The position numbers and the translations under genes were made by a program. This document shows positions 52,163 through 60,444 of a stretch of DNA of 64,000 nucleotides, one piece after another (the stretch's first letter is position 1; the number at the start of each line of letters is the position of its first letter). Origin of the DNA: a bacterium (Candidatus Blackallbacteria) CG13_big_fil_rev_8_21_14_2_50_49_14. GTDB lineage: Bacteria; Cyanobacteriota; Sericytochromatia; UBA7694. The stretch is taken from contig PFGG01000035.1 of the NCBI GenBank assembly GCA_002783405.1, positions 1 to 64,000 on the forward strand, in the 5' to 3' direction. Under the pieces are notes generated by a model. The model ran no database searches and was not told where the DNA came from. It was given only the letters and a program-made list of their open reading frames with translations.

Positions 52163-52399
52163 TTAATTAGAAAAATAGGCGAGACAGCCTTCCAGACTTG
52201 CCAGTTTGGGGGTGTCACGGGGAGGCACTTCACGCCCCAAAGCCTTGCCCAGGGCCGTGACAAAATTGAGAAAATCCATCGAGTCGAAATCAAACTGATC
52301 GCGAAAATTCTCATCGGCCTCGATTTCATCCAGGTCCACATTGGGAGCCACGCTCACCAGGGTTTTCAAAATAAGCTCTTTCAATTCTGCTTGCGTCAT
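52163..52399 (-). CDS. Acyl carrier protein linked to 2-oxoacid dehydrogenase operon
   Basis: A 78-residue acidic acyl carrier protein. The phosphopantetheine attachment Ser40 lies in FDFDSMDFLNF, the standard DSM/DSL helix start, and the flanking helices and length (about 75-80) match stand-alone carrier proteins. It is not next to fatty-acid synthesis genes but is last in the acetyl-CoA synthetase/E1/E2 operon, its ATG overlapping the E2 stop (ATGA at 52399-52396). That suggests acyl groups made by E2 are passed to this carrier, or that the carrier serves the synthetase (inference). The 220 bases downstream hold no other gene. Confidence 0.9.
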   Translation of the reverse strand: MTQAELKELILKTLVSVAPNVDLDEIEADENFRDQFDFDSMDFLNFVTALGKALGREVPPRDTPKLASLEGCLAYFSN

Positions 52400-53751
52400 A
52401 AGAGTTTCTCCGGTTTATGCAATAGTTTTTCGATCCGCGCCAAAAACATCGCCCCCCGGTGGCCATCGCTGACACGGTGATCACCCGCCAGACTGACCTG
52501 AATCACCCTTCGCGGCAGAATCTGCCCCTCGATGACCCAAGGGCGCTCCAAAACAGTTCCAAAGCCCACCATTGCCACCTGGGGTGGGTAAATCACAGGG
52601 AAAACGCTCTCCACTCCCTGCTCTCCCAGATTGGTCACGGTAATTGTCCCGCCGCGCATTTCAGAAGCCCGCAATTGCCCCCCACGGGAGCGATTGACCA
52701 AATCACGGAATTCAGCCATCAGGGTTTTGAGGTTTTTTTGATCGGTTTGCTTGAGTGCGGGGGCCACCAGGCCTCCGGTGCGCAATGAAATCGCCAGACC
52801 GATATCGATCTGCTCAAGAGGCACAAACGCCCCCTCCTGCCAAAACCCATTCATTTCTGGGAATTTTTTCAGGGCCAAAGCAACGGCTTTGACCAAAAGC
52901 ACGGCATAGACCAGGCGTTCTTCCATCGGCAGGGTCTCGTTCAGCGCTTCCAGCCAGCTCAGAGCAGGTTCAAAATCAAAGCTGTGCGCCAAATAATAAT
53001 GCGGAATTTCACGTTTGGAGCGACTCATGGCCGCCGCAATCGCGGCCCGCATGGGGTTCTGAACAGGTTTTTCAAGCGCATGTTGAGAAACCACTCGCTC
53101 AACATCTTCTGCCGTAGTCAAGCCATGGGGGCCCGACCCTTGTACCTTTTGCAAATCAACGCCCAACTCCAGGGCCTTTTGCCGGGCCGAAGGGCTGGCA
53201 TGGGGAGCAAGCGGCGAGACCCCAGGCGGAGTTTGCGCGGCTTTTTCAATATCCCGCAGACAGAGTGCCCCTTGTGGGCCCGTGCCTGTGAGCTGGGCCA
53301 GAACAGCCTCACTCAAGCCCAATTCGCGTGCCCGTTGCCGGGCCAGGGGGCTGATCCGCAGCCGCTCAGCACTTGCTGAATGCTGGGCCAAAGCAGCGGC
53401 AGGAACTTCCAGTTCAGCAGCTCGGATTGAGACTGTGTCAGACACAGCAGAAGCAGGCGCTTCAGGGAGTGTCGGAGCAGACTCTGCTACCGCTTCAGAG
53501 CGCAGAACAGGTGCATCAGAGGCACTCAAGCGAGCCAGTACGGTTCCGACAGGTACTTCGGTCCCCGGCACAATCTCCAAGCTCTGAATCTGCCCGTCTT
53601 CAAAAATTTCAATCTCAATTGCTCCCTTCTGGGTTTCGACCACAGCCACAATTTGACCGCGTTCCACCCGATCTCCGGGCTTGACCAGCCATTCCATCAA
53701 GACCCCGGCCTCCATATCGGCGCCCAAAGAGGGCATCAAAAAATCAGACAT
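52396..53751 (-). CDS. 2-oxoacid dehydrogenase E2 with two E1/E3-binding domains
   Basis: A 451-residue dihydrolipoamide acyltransferase. Domains in order: one lipoyl domain (about 1-77; lipoyl Lys42 in ETQKGA), a linker, two peripheral subunit-binding domains (about 131-170 and 184-221, both with the SPLAR/SPSAR...GxGPxG pattern), and the catalytic domain (about 230-451) with DHRVSDG carrying His425 and Asp429. It moves acyl groups from lipoyl to CoA in a pyruvate- or acetoin-type complex. Two binding domains are unusual for one E2 chain. It overlaps the E1beta stop by 8 bases and the ACP start by 4. Whether the substrate is pyruvate, acetoin or a branched-chain 2-oxoacid cannot be told by eye. 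Confidence 0.9.
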   Translation of the reverse strand: MSDFLMPSLGADMEAGVLMEWLVKPGDRVERGQIVAVVETQKGAIEIEIFEDGQIQSLEIVPGTEVPVGTVLARLSASDAPVLRSEAVAESAPTLPEAPASAVSDTVSIRAAELEVPAAALAQHSASAERLRISPLARQRARELGLSEAVLAQLTGTGPQGALCLRDIEKAAQTPPGVSPLAPHASPSARQKALELGVDLQKVQGSGPHGLTTAEDVERVVSQHALEKPVQNPMRAAIAAAMSRSKREIPHYYLAHSFDFEPALSWLEALNETLPMEERLVYAVLLVKAVALALKKFPEMNGFWQEGAFVPLEQIDIGLAISLRTGGLVAPALKQTDQKNLKTLMAEFRDLVNRSRGGQLRASEMRGGTITVTNLGEQGVESVFPVIYPPQVAMVGFGTVLERPWVIEGQILPRRVIQVSLAGDHRVSDGHRGAMFLARIEKLLHKPEKLL

Positions 53752-54736
53752 TTTGGCCCAAGACCTCCCGGGCGGCGGTCAAAATCCGCCCAACCTGCGG
53801 CAAGGCAGCATCTTCAAGATGCTTGGGATAGGGGATGGGAACCTCAACCGAGCAGACCCGAGCAGGGGGAGCATCCAAATCATAAAAGGCCTTTTCACTG
53901 ATGCGGGCGATCACTTCAGCGGCAATCCCGACACTGTACCAGCCCTCATCGACCACCAGCGCACGGTGGGTTTTGCGCACAGAGGCCAGAATCGTAGTTT
54001 GATCCAAAGGGCGCAGACTGCGCAGATCCACCACCTCCGCAGAGATGCCCTCCTGGGCCAGTTGTTCGGCAGCTTCGAGACACTTAAACAGACTGCCTCC
54101 GTAAGTAAAAATCGAGAGGTCATGACCTTCACGCCGCACCTTGGCACGGTCAATATCCACAGGCCCAGCGTCTTCAGCAATTTCACCTGTATTGTTATAA
54201 AAGCCGGCATATTCAAAAATAATCACAGGGTCAGGGTCTTGCAGGGCTGTCCAAAGCATGCCGCGCGCATCTTCCAGCGTGGCTGGAAAAATCGCCTTTA
54301 AACCGGGGATATGGGCGTAGAGATTTTCAAGGCTGTGCGAATGTTGGGCCGCCAATTGTCGGCCCGCCCCTGTGGCCATGCGAATCACAATTGGCACCGA
54401 AAACTGCCCCCCCGACATATGTCGGATCGTGGCCGCATTGTTGAGGATCTGATCGAGGGCCAGCAAACTGAAATTAACCGTCATGACCTCGACAATCGGG
54501 CGCATGCCGCCCAGGGCAGCGCCAATTCCGGCCCCCACAAAGCCCGATTCACTCAAAGGGGTATCGCGGATCCGTTCCGGGCCAAACTCCTCTAAAAGCC
54601 CTTTGCTGACAGCATAACAACCGCCATAATGGGCCACATCTTCCCCCATCAGAAAGACACGGGAATCTTGTTGAAGCGCTTCACGAATTGCGGTTTTGAT
54701 CGCTTCACGGTAGGTGGTTTGAATCATCGCACTCAT
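53744..54736 (-). CDS. pdhB: 2-oxoacid dehydrogenase E1 beta subunit
   Basis: A 330-residue transketolase-like subunit that pairs with E1alpha to decarboxylate a 2-oxoacid with thiamine diphosphate. Family blocks are clear: '[22 protein letters not shown]' at the N-terminus, '[26 protein letters not shown]' (about 58-83) with the cofactor-activating Glu, '[18 protein letters not shown]' (about 129-146) and '[11 protein letters not shown]' near the C-terminal domain. Length is typical (325-340). It overlaps E1alpha upstream (ATGA) and E2 downstream. The acetoin-dehydrogenase AcoB and pyruvate-dehydrogenase PdhB look alike at this level, so the symbol is provisional. Confidence 0.9.
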   Translation of the reverse strand: MSAMIQTTYREAIKTAIREALQQDSRVFLMGEDVAHYGGCYAVSKGLLEEFGPERIRDTPLSESGFVGAGIGAALGGMRPIVEVMTVNFSLLALDQILNNAATIRHMSGGQFSVPIVIRMATGAGRQLAAQHSHSLENLYAHIPGLKAIFPATLEDARGMLWTALQDPDPVIIFEYAGFYNNTGEIAEDAGPVDIDRAKVRREGHDLSIFTYGGSLFKCLEAAEQLAQEGISAEVVDLRSLRPLDQTTILASVRKTHRALVVDEGWYSVGIAAEVIARISEKAFYDLDAPPARVCSVEVPIPYPKHLEDAALPQVGRILTAAREVLGQNV

Positions 54737-55713
54737 AGGGGGCCTCCGACTGGGGTATAAACATCACGGGCCAGGTCTTCGAGGGGTTCCCAAGACCCTG
54801 CTTCAGCAAAATCAACGGCGGCCTGAAGCTCGGTTTCTATCTGCTGCTCAATGGCTGCCAAAGTCTCATCACTGAGCCAGCCCTGCTCACGCAGCCACTG
54901 GCTGAAGCTTTCAATTGGGTCCTGTTTTTTCCAATTTTCAACCTCTGCCTTCTCACGGTAAAGCCCGGCATCAAACATCGAATGGGGGCGAAAACGGTAG
55001 GTACGCAACTCCAGAAAATAGGGGGCCCCCGTTTCACGAATCGCCGCCACGGCACGGTGTGCCGCTTCTGACACGGCTTTGACATCCATGCCATCAACCA
55101 CTTCAGCGGGAATCCGGTAACTTTCGGCCTTGCGGTGAATATCTGTTTCAGATTCGGTATATTTCAGGGCCGTGCCCATGGCATAGAGATTGTTTTCACA
55201 GCAGAAGAGCACAGGCAGCTTCCAAAGGGCTGCCAGATTCAGGGATTCATGAAACTCCCCTTCAGCGACCGCCCCTTCACCAAAGAAACAGGCTGTTACA
55301 TTTTTCCGCCCTTGCATCTGATCAGCCAGACCCAGGCCCACGGCCAGCGGCAAGCCCCCACCAACAATCGCGTTGCCGCCATAAAAACGGGTCGCAGCAT
55401 CGTAAACATGCATCGAACCTCCCCGCCCCCGACTGCAGCCTTCTTGTTTGCCATACATTTCGGCCATCAATGGTGGCATCTCAATGCCCCTTGCCAGAGC
55501 CTGCCCGTGTTCACGGTAGGTAGCAACCACAGCATCTTCAGCGGCCAAAGCGCTCATCACACCCACAGCCACAGCTTCTTCCCCAATATAGAGGTGCAGA
55601 AAACCGCGAATTTTCGTGGCACTGTAGAGTTCCGCACATTTTTCTTCAAAACGGCGGATTCGTTTCATCTGGCGCAGAAATTCAAGCGCCTGTGTGCGTT
55701 CAGGATGTGTCAT
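54733..55713 (-). CDS. pdhA: 2-oxoacid dehydrogenase E1 alpha subunit
   Basis: A 326-residue thiamine-diphosphate-binding subunit. The cofactor motif runs from [12 protein letters not shown] (145-156) to CCENN (171-175), where most members begin GDG; the Glu is a conservative change. Other family blocks: [15 protein letters not shown] (about 37-51), [11 protein letters not shown] (about 66-76), [10 protein letters not shown] (about 96-105) and the regulatory-loop-like '[11 protein letters not shown]'. Length is typical for bacterial alpha/beta-type E1. The start overlaps the acetyl-CoA synthetase stop (ATGA at 55713-55710). PdhA and AcoA cannot be separated by eye; the symbol is provisional. 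Confidence 0.9.
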   Translation of the reverse strand: MTHPERTQALEFLRQMKRIRRFEEKCAELYSATKIRGFLHLYIGEEAVAVGVMSALAAEDAVVATYREHGQALARGIEMPPLMAEMYGKQEGCSRGRGGSMHVYDAATRFYGGNAIVGGGLPLAVGLGLADQMQGRKNVTACFFGEGAVAEGEFHESLNLAALWKLPVLFCCENNLYAMGTALKYTESETDIHRKAESYRIPAEVVDGMDVKAVSEAAHRAVAAIRETGAPYFLELRTYRFRPHSMFDAGLYREKAEVENWKKQDPIESFSQWLREQGWLSDETLAAIEQQIETELQAAVDFAEAGSWEPLEDLARDVYTPVGGPL

Positions 55714-57464
55714 TTTTCATCACTCTCCAGGGTTGAGATATCGCCCTCAGGCAAGCCCAATTCACGGGCCTTGAGCAACCGTCGCATGATCTTGCCACTG
55801 CGGGTTTTGGGCAGATTGAGACGGAATTCGATTTCGCGGGGGGCCACAGCTGCCCCCAGGCGTTTGCGGGCAAAGCCCATCAATTCCATTTGCAGCGCTT
55901 CAGAAGCTTCAAAACCAGGTTTGAGTGCGACAAAGGCTTTGACAATCTCCATCGCGACAGGATCGGGTTTGCCAATCACACCCACTTCGGCCACCGCTGG
56001 GTGCTCCATCAAAGCAGATTCCACCTCAAAAGGCCCGATTAAATGCCCTGCCGATTTGATCACATCGTCGGCCCGGCCCACAAACCAGAAATAGCCATCG
56101 GCGTCGCGCTTGGCCAAATCTCCACTGAGATACCAGCCATCGCTGAAACACTTCTGGTATCGGGCTTCTTCGTTCAGATAGCCCCGAAACATCGAGGGCC
56201 AACCGGGACGCAGTGCCAATTCCCCTTCGGTATCAGGGGTTTGAATTTCTTCAACCTGCCCATTTTCGAGATGGCGCACAATGCCAGCCTCAATGCCTGG
56301 TAAAGGACGCCCCATAGAGCCGGGCTTGACATCAGCGCTGACATAATTGGCAACCATGATCGCACCGGTTTCAGTCTGCCACCAATTGTCATGAAACGGC
56401 ATGCCAAAAGCCTCTTGCCCCCAAACCACACCTTCGGGATTGAGCGGCTCACCGACACTGCCCATAAAACGCAGCGCCGGGAACTGGTATTGGCGGGTCA
56501 GCTCTGCCCCCAGCTTCATCAACATACGCACAGCGGTAGGTGCGGTATACCAGACACTGACTTTTTGTTCCTGCAGAATAGAATACCAGCGCTCCGCATT
56601 GAATTCGGCTTCATCGACAATCAAGGTCACACCATTGCTGAGCGGTGAAAGCATGCCATAGGAAATACCCGTCACCCAGCCTGGATCTGCCGTACACCAG
56701 AAAATATCCTCAGGGTGCAAATCAAGGGCCAGTTTGCCAGTCGCATAATGGGCAAGAATGGCCTCATGCACATGAATCGCCCCCTTGGGTTTGCCCGTGG
56801 TGCCGCTGGTAAAATGCAGCAGCGCCATATCTTCGGGCTCGGTGGGACACAGTGTAAATTCAGGGCTGGCTTCAGCCATCAGTTCAGTAAAATTCAGCGT
56901 ACCTTCAGGGGTTTTATCTCCCACCACAATCACGTGTTCAAGGGTGGTCAGTTCCGCCCGGATCGGAGCCACTTTGCGTTTATAGAGCATCGGGGTGGTC
57001 ACCAAAACCTTGGCACTGCCAATCTGCATACGGGCTTTAATTGGCTCAGGGCCAAAGGCTGAAAAAAGCGGGCAAAAAACACTGCCATTTTTGAGAGTAC
57101 CCAGAACAGCCTGATAGAGTTCAGGAATTCGGCCGGTCAGCCCAAAAACCCGTTCTCCTTTGCTGACCCCCAGTTTTTCTAAAACATGGGCAAAGCGGTT
57201 GCTCAGTGCTTTGAGATCCGCATAGCTGAAGTCCTGAATAGGCCCGGCCTCTGAAAGCCAACGCAGCGCTGTTTTATTGGCATGCGGGCCCTTGGCATGG
57301 CGATCGACCGCATTGTGGGCAATATTCCAACCCCCACTGGGAGTGGCTTCAAGTTCGGCACGCAGGGCCTCCCAAGAAAACTGTGAACGCAGCGCTTGAT
57401 AGTCTTCAAGATTCGGTTTACAAGGTAAGCTTTCTGAGTTTTTATGAATCATTTGCCAAGACAT
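55710..57464 (-). CDS. acsA: Acetyl-CoA synthetase (AMP-forming, AcsA type)
   Basis: A 584-residue adenylate-forming ligase making acetyl-CoA (or a short acyl-CoA) from the acid, ATP and CoA. Motifs: the P-loop-like [11 protein letters not shown] (about 223-233), WQTETG (about 355-360), [21 protein letters not shown] hinge region (about 458-478) and the catalytic Lys558 in TRSGK. The length is near B. subtilis AcsA (572) rather than the longer enteric Acs (about 650). It is the first gene of the E1/E2/ACP operon, so both acetate and a 2-oxoacid would feed the same acyl pool. GGGAG lies 7 bases before the ATG. A perfect FNR-type box lies 86 bases upstream. Confidence 0.88.
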   Translation of the reverse strand: MSWQMIHKNSESLPCKPNLEDYQALRSQFSWEALRAELEATPSGGWNIAHNAVDRHAKGPHANKTALRWLSEAGPIQDFSYADLKALSNRFAHVLEKLGVSKGERVFGLTGRIPELYQAVLGTLKNGSVFCPLFSAFGPEPIKARMQIGSAKVLVTTPMLYKRKVAPIRAELTTLEHVIVVGDKTPEGTLNFTELMAEASPEFTLCPTEPEDMALLHFTSGTTGKPKGAIHVHEAILAHYATGKLALDLHPEDIFWCTADPGWVTGISYGMLSPLSNGVTLIVDEAEFNAERWYSILQEQKVSVWYTAPTAVRMLMKLGAELTRQYQFPALRFMGSVGEPLNPEGVVWGQEAFGMPFHDNWWQTETGAIMVANYVSADVKPGSMGRPLPGIEAGIVRHLENGQVEEIQTPDTEGELALRPGWPSMFRGYLNEEARYQKCFSDGWYLSGDLAKRDADGYFWFVGRADDVIKSAGHLIGPFEVESALMEHPAVAEVGVIGKPDPVAMEIVKAFVALKPGFEASEALQMELMGFARKRLGAAVAPREIEFRLNLPKTRSGKIMRRLLKARELGLPEGDISTLESDEK

Positions 57465-57549
57465 AGTCAGACTCCCTTAGACAGAGCTTTACGTCTATAG
57501 TTTATATTTCAACGCGCTAAACCCAAAATTATCTGAAATAAGGAATTAA

Positions 57550-57563
57550 TTGATATAAATCAA
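57550..57563. promoter_or_regulatory. Perfect FNR-type box TTGAT-N4-ATCAA
   Basis: TTGATATAAATCAA matches the FNR/ANR consensus at all ten specified bases. It lies upstream of acsA. With TATAAA (57506-57501, minus strand) as the -10, its centre would be near -61, a class I activator position. The gap to 57616 holds no other gene. Confidence 0.6.
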
Positions 57564-57615
57564 TGACAGACAATCCCCTCGCCATATTCGCAGGGAGGAA
57601 CTCCGCCAAAATCCG

Positions 57616-58410
57616 CTAAGAGACAGGCAAAACCACAAGAGCATCTAAAACAGCGCCCCAAGATCCGCCACTGCTGTTGCGGCTTTGAATCCTCAGCGGG
57701 GTAACCTCAGCAGTGGTCCAATCTGCCGGGATCTTGACACTGCGCGTAACCCAACCCATTTTGACCCGATCTTTGCCCGTGCTGTCGACACTCAATTTGC
57801 CCAAGGAGCGATTATTCCAATAAATCTCAAGCAGCTTCAACTTGGGCAGTCCATCAGGATTGGCACTCAAACAAAAGCTCAGCTGATAGGCCTGCCCTGC
57901 TTGAGTCGCCAGGGATTGCGAGAGACTGCCATAGGACTTCCCATCCAAATCAAGCGATTGCGCACCGGAGCCTGCACTCCAGAGCGTCCCCACCAGTTCG
58001 ACCGTTCCAGAATCTACCTTCCAACTGTCAAAATTATCCACCACAATCTGATACCCCACCTTGGTGACGACAGGGGTTTCAAAATCTCCATTGCGCACTT
58101 TGTTGCCACTGGCGGGAGGCGTCAAACAACCGGGTGTTTCACTGAAAACAATCGGCTCAGCGCTGGGTGAGGGTGTTGGCTGCGGGGTTGCCTGGGGCGT
58201 CGCCTGGGGCATTGCTGTTAGCACCGGGCTGGCAGAGGGAGAAGCCGAGGAGCCGGCACTTGCAGAAACCAGCGGCGAGGAGCTGACCGGCAGCGCAGAG
58301 GGCGCCAGCGAGGTCTGAGCGGGTGTCGGAGAAGTCTGGGGGGGGGACAGAGAGGGGCTGCTCTGGCAAGCAGCCAAGAGCATCAAGGCGAAAACAGGGC
58401 TCTGGCGCAT
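57616..58410 (-). CDS. Choice-of-anchor C / DUF642-like lipoprotein
   Basis: A 264-residue lipoprotein (lipobox LAAC, Cys15) with a low-complexity Ser/Pro/Ala/Thr linker (about 17-95) and one C-terminal beta-sandwich domain (about 105-264). The domain has the order of the choice-of-anchor C/DUF642 family: 'VRNGDFETP', 'FDSWKVDSGTVELVG', 'WSAGSGAQSLDLDGKSYGSLSQSL', then 'YQLSFCLSANPDG'. Such domains bind carbohydrate or occur on surface proteins. AGGAG (58423-58419) precedes the ATG and an extended -10 lies at 58443-58448. It is divergent from the desaturase gene. Confidence 0.8.
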   Translation of the reverse strand: MRQSPVFALMLLAACQSSPSLSPPQTSPTPAQTSLAPSALPVSSSPLVSASAGSSASPSASPVLTAMPQATPQATPQPTPSPSAEPIVFSETPGCLTPPASGNKVRNGDFETPVVTKVGYQIVVDNFDSWKVDSGTVELVGTLWSAGSGAQSLDLDGKSYGSLSQSLATQAGQAYQLSFCLSANPDGLPKLKLLEIYWNNRSLGKLSVDSTGKDRVKMGWVTRSVKIPADWTTAEVTPLRIQSRNSSGGSWGAVLDALVVLPVS

Positions 58411-58442
58411 GGCATCTTCTCCTGAGAACAGATCTTGAAAGC

Positions 58443-58448
58443 ATTATA
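58443..58448 (-). promoter_or_regulatory. Extended -10 TGCTATAAT of the anchor lipoprotein gene
   Basis: TATAAT on the minus strand (58448-58443) is preceded by TGC, 32 bases upstream of the ATG at 58410. Confidence 0.6.
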
Positions 58449-58509
58449 GCAATCCTGCCCCTGAATCCTGTATCATGAAGTATCTCACACAATATTTCGG
58501 TAATTCTGC

Positions 58510-59652
58510 ATGACAGTTCAAACCCCCTCCTTCGAACCCCTTCAAAGCACCCTGCGCGATATTCACAACACCCCCCCTGATCAAGCCCGTATTCAAGCTT
58601 TTGCCCGCGAATTGGATCAGCTCAAGGCTGAAATCAGCGCCCAAATCGGAGAGGACGATCTGCGCTATGTCGAGGGGGTGCATCTGGTTTCACGCTATTG
58701 CGAAATTGCCGGCCGCCTGCTGATCCATTTCAGCCGGGATCCTGTCAGTTGGAGTTTGGGTGTGCTGTCGCTCTGGGTACATTTGCAGCTCGACAATCTC
58801 GAAATTCACCATCCTGCTCAGCATGGCGCCTGGGATCGCCTACCCGAAGCCAGCGATTTTCACTCTGACAACTATGTTCACAATTCGCCTGTTGATGAAG
58901 AATCCTGGCGTTATCGCCACAATATTCTTCACCATTCCTATACCGGCCAGGTCGATCGTGATCCTGACGTCACCTTTGGCTTTTTCAGATTGGGTGAAGA
59001 AATCGACAAGCGCTGGTACCACACGGTTCAACCCGCCATGCTGGTGCTCAACAGCCTGGTGACCGATCAGAGCATCGCGATCCTGAGCACAGGCCTTGGC
59101 GATTTTATCGCACCTTTCGCGATTCCGGGCTACCATGCCGAAGACAATGCCCGCATGTACAAACAGATGGATTTTAAACAATTCCAGGATTCGCTCTTCC
59201 GCTATCTGCGCAAAGCCATTCCCCATACCGCTTATAATTACGGACTTTTTGGCCTGTTGGCTGGCCCCCAGGGTTTTGCCAAGGTCACGCTGGGCACGCT
59301 AACCGCCATGCTGCTACGCAATTTGTTTACCGGCCTGAGCTTTTATACCGGCCACATGGTAGAAGGGGTCAAACACTACCAGACCCCCCCTCACAACAAG
59401 GCGGAATGGTATGTGCAACAGATCGAAGGTTCTGGCAATGTACGGGCTTCTGAGCCCATTTCGATGCTGATGGGGCACCTCAATTACCAAATTGAGCATC
59501 ATCTCTTTCCCAAACTGCCCCCCAACCGTCTGGCACAAATTGCGCCCAAGGTCGAGGCCCTGTGTGAAAAATACGGAATCAACTATGTCTCAGGCAGCTT
59601 CCCGGAACAGGTTTTCAGCGTCTTTCGGCGTTTGGCAAAGTTCTCCCGCTAA
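58510..59652 (+). CDS. Membrane fatty-acid desaturase
   Basis: A 380-residue di-iron membrane desaturase. The three histidine boxes are present: HHPAQH (100-105), HNILHH (137-142) and QIEHH near residue 332, with 'SFYTGHMVEG' between the later helices. Membrane helices lie around the boxes (about 78-95, 190-210 and 245-290). It inserts a double bond in an acyl chain using O2 and an electron donor; the regiochemistry cannot be read. It is less hydrophobic than the common acyl-lipid desaturases, and the first box is preceded by an 'NLEIHH' element as in actinobacterial and sphingolipid-type enzymes. No clear ribosome binding site is seen. It has no desaturation partner nearby. Confidence 0.88.
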   Translation: MTVQTPSFEPLQSTLRDIHNTPPDQARIQAFARELDQLKAEISAQIGEDDLRYVEGVHLVSRYCEIAGRLLIHFSRDPVSWSLGVLSLWVHLQLDNLEIHHPAQHGAWDRLPEASDFHSDNYVHNSPVDEESWRYRHNILHHSYTGQVDRDPDVTFGFFRLGEEIDKRWYHTVQPAMLVLNSLVTDQSIAILSTGLGDFIAPFAIPGYHAEDNARMYKQMDFKQFQDSLFRYLRKAIPHTAYNYGLFGLLAGPQGFAKVTLGTLTAMLLRNLFTGLSFYTGHMVEGVKHYQTPPHNKAEWYVQQIEGSGNVRASEPISMLMGHLNYQIEHHLFPKLPPNRLAQIAPKVEALCEKYGINYVSGSFPEQVFSVFRRLAKFSR

Positions 59653-59666
59653 GTTCAGTCAGGCGC

Positions 59667-59672
59667 TATACT
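59667..59672 (+). promoter_or_regulatory. -10 TATACT of nitroreductase gene
   Basis: TATACT lies 28 bases upstream of the ATG at 59701, with GAGGAAA between them as the ribosome binding site. Confidence 0.5.
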
Positions 59673-59700
59673 GAGCGCAAAACCTGACGAGGAAAATACC

Positions 59701-60303
59701 ATGCACAAACCTGCCGCCACAGAAGCCGAACTGATTGATCCGATTCGTGAGCGCTGGAGCCCACGCGCCTTTGATCCCAGCCAGGAAATACCTGCCCCCT
59801 TGCTGGCAGAAGTGTTTGAAGCCGCCCGCTGGGCCCCCTCCTGCTTCAATGAACAGCCCTGGCGCTATCTGATTTTTGGCAAAAACGACGCCCTGCGCGC
59901 CGAGGTCGAAGCCTGCCTGAATCCCACCAATGGTTGGGCTGCTCAAGCCAGCCATCTGATCGTCATTTGTGCCCTGAAAACCTTCAGCCACAACCAAAAA
60001 CCCAATCGCCACGCAGCCTATGACAGTGGAGCAGCCAGCATGGCCTTGATTCTGCAGGCCCAAAGCCGTGGCTTGGCCAGCCACCAAATGGCCGGTTTCA
60101 AACGCGAAGAACTGGAAAAAGCCCTGCAAATTCCAGCTGAAAGTGTGGAGTGTCTGGCAATCATGGCCCTGGGCTATGCCTGTGAGGCAGAAGAGAAATC
60201 AGGTTTAAGCCCCGAACAGCTTGAAAAAGAAAAGGCCCCCCGCCAACGTAAAGCACTTGAGCAAATTGCCTTACAGGGCAAGACTTGGGCGTTTGGATCG
60301 TAA
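59701..60303 (+). CDS. Nitroreductase-family FMN oxidoreductase
   Basis: A 200-residue flavoprotein of the nitroreductase superfamily. The N-terminal 'RERWSPRAFDPS' and 'FEAARWAPSCFNEQPWRY' blocks (about 14-56) bind FMN phosphate and form the dimer, and 'AAYDSGAASMALILQAQSRGLASHQMAGF' (about 105-133) is the second FMN-contacting helix. The C-terminal part 'LAIMALGYA' is also typical. The physiological substrate is not predictable. Length is normal (190-220). GAGGAAA lies about 6 bases before the ATG. It is followed by an unrelated gene with its own promoter. Confidence 0.9.
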   Translation: MHKPAATEAELIDPIRERWSPRAFDPSQEIPAPLLAEVFEAARWAPSCFNEQPWRYLIFGKNDALRAEVEACLNPTNGWAAQASHLIVICALKTFSHNQKPNRHAAYDSGAASMALILQAQSRGLASHQMAGFKREELEKALQIPAESVECLAIMALGYACEAEEKSGLSPEQLEKEKAPRQRKALEQIALQGKTWAFGS

Positions 60304-60358
60304 ACGGAAGCCAAGCCGTCTCAATAGCAATGCGTCCCCCTTTCTCTTCGCTGAATCG

Positions 60359-60388
60359 TTGACGCTCTCACTTGATTGCGCTTATGCT
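60359..60388 (+). promoter_or_regulatory. Promoter TTGACG-18-TATGCT of OGT-like gene
   Basis: TTGACG (60359-60364) and TATGCT (60383-60388) are 18 bases apart, with an expected start near 60395, 50 bases before the ATG. Confidence 0.5.
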
Positions 60389-60444
60389 GATAGCCAACAC
60401 TTTTTTAGGTGTTCGGGACTTGCACCCAAGCAAAGGTCATGCAC

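Noticed and set aside
57465-57549. Additional small frames upstream of acsA
   Set aside because: Short, without ribosome binding sites; the region is better explained as promoter DNA.
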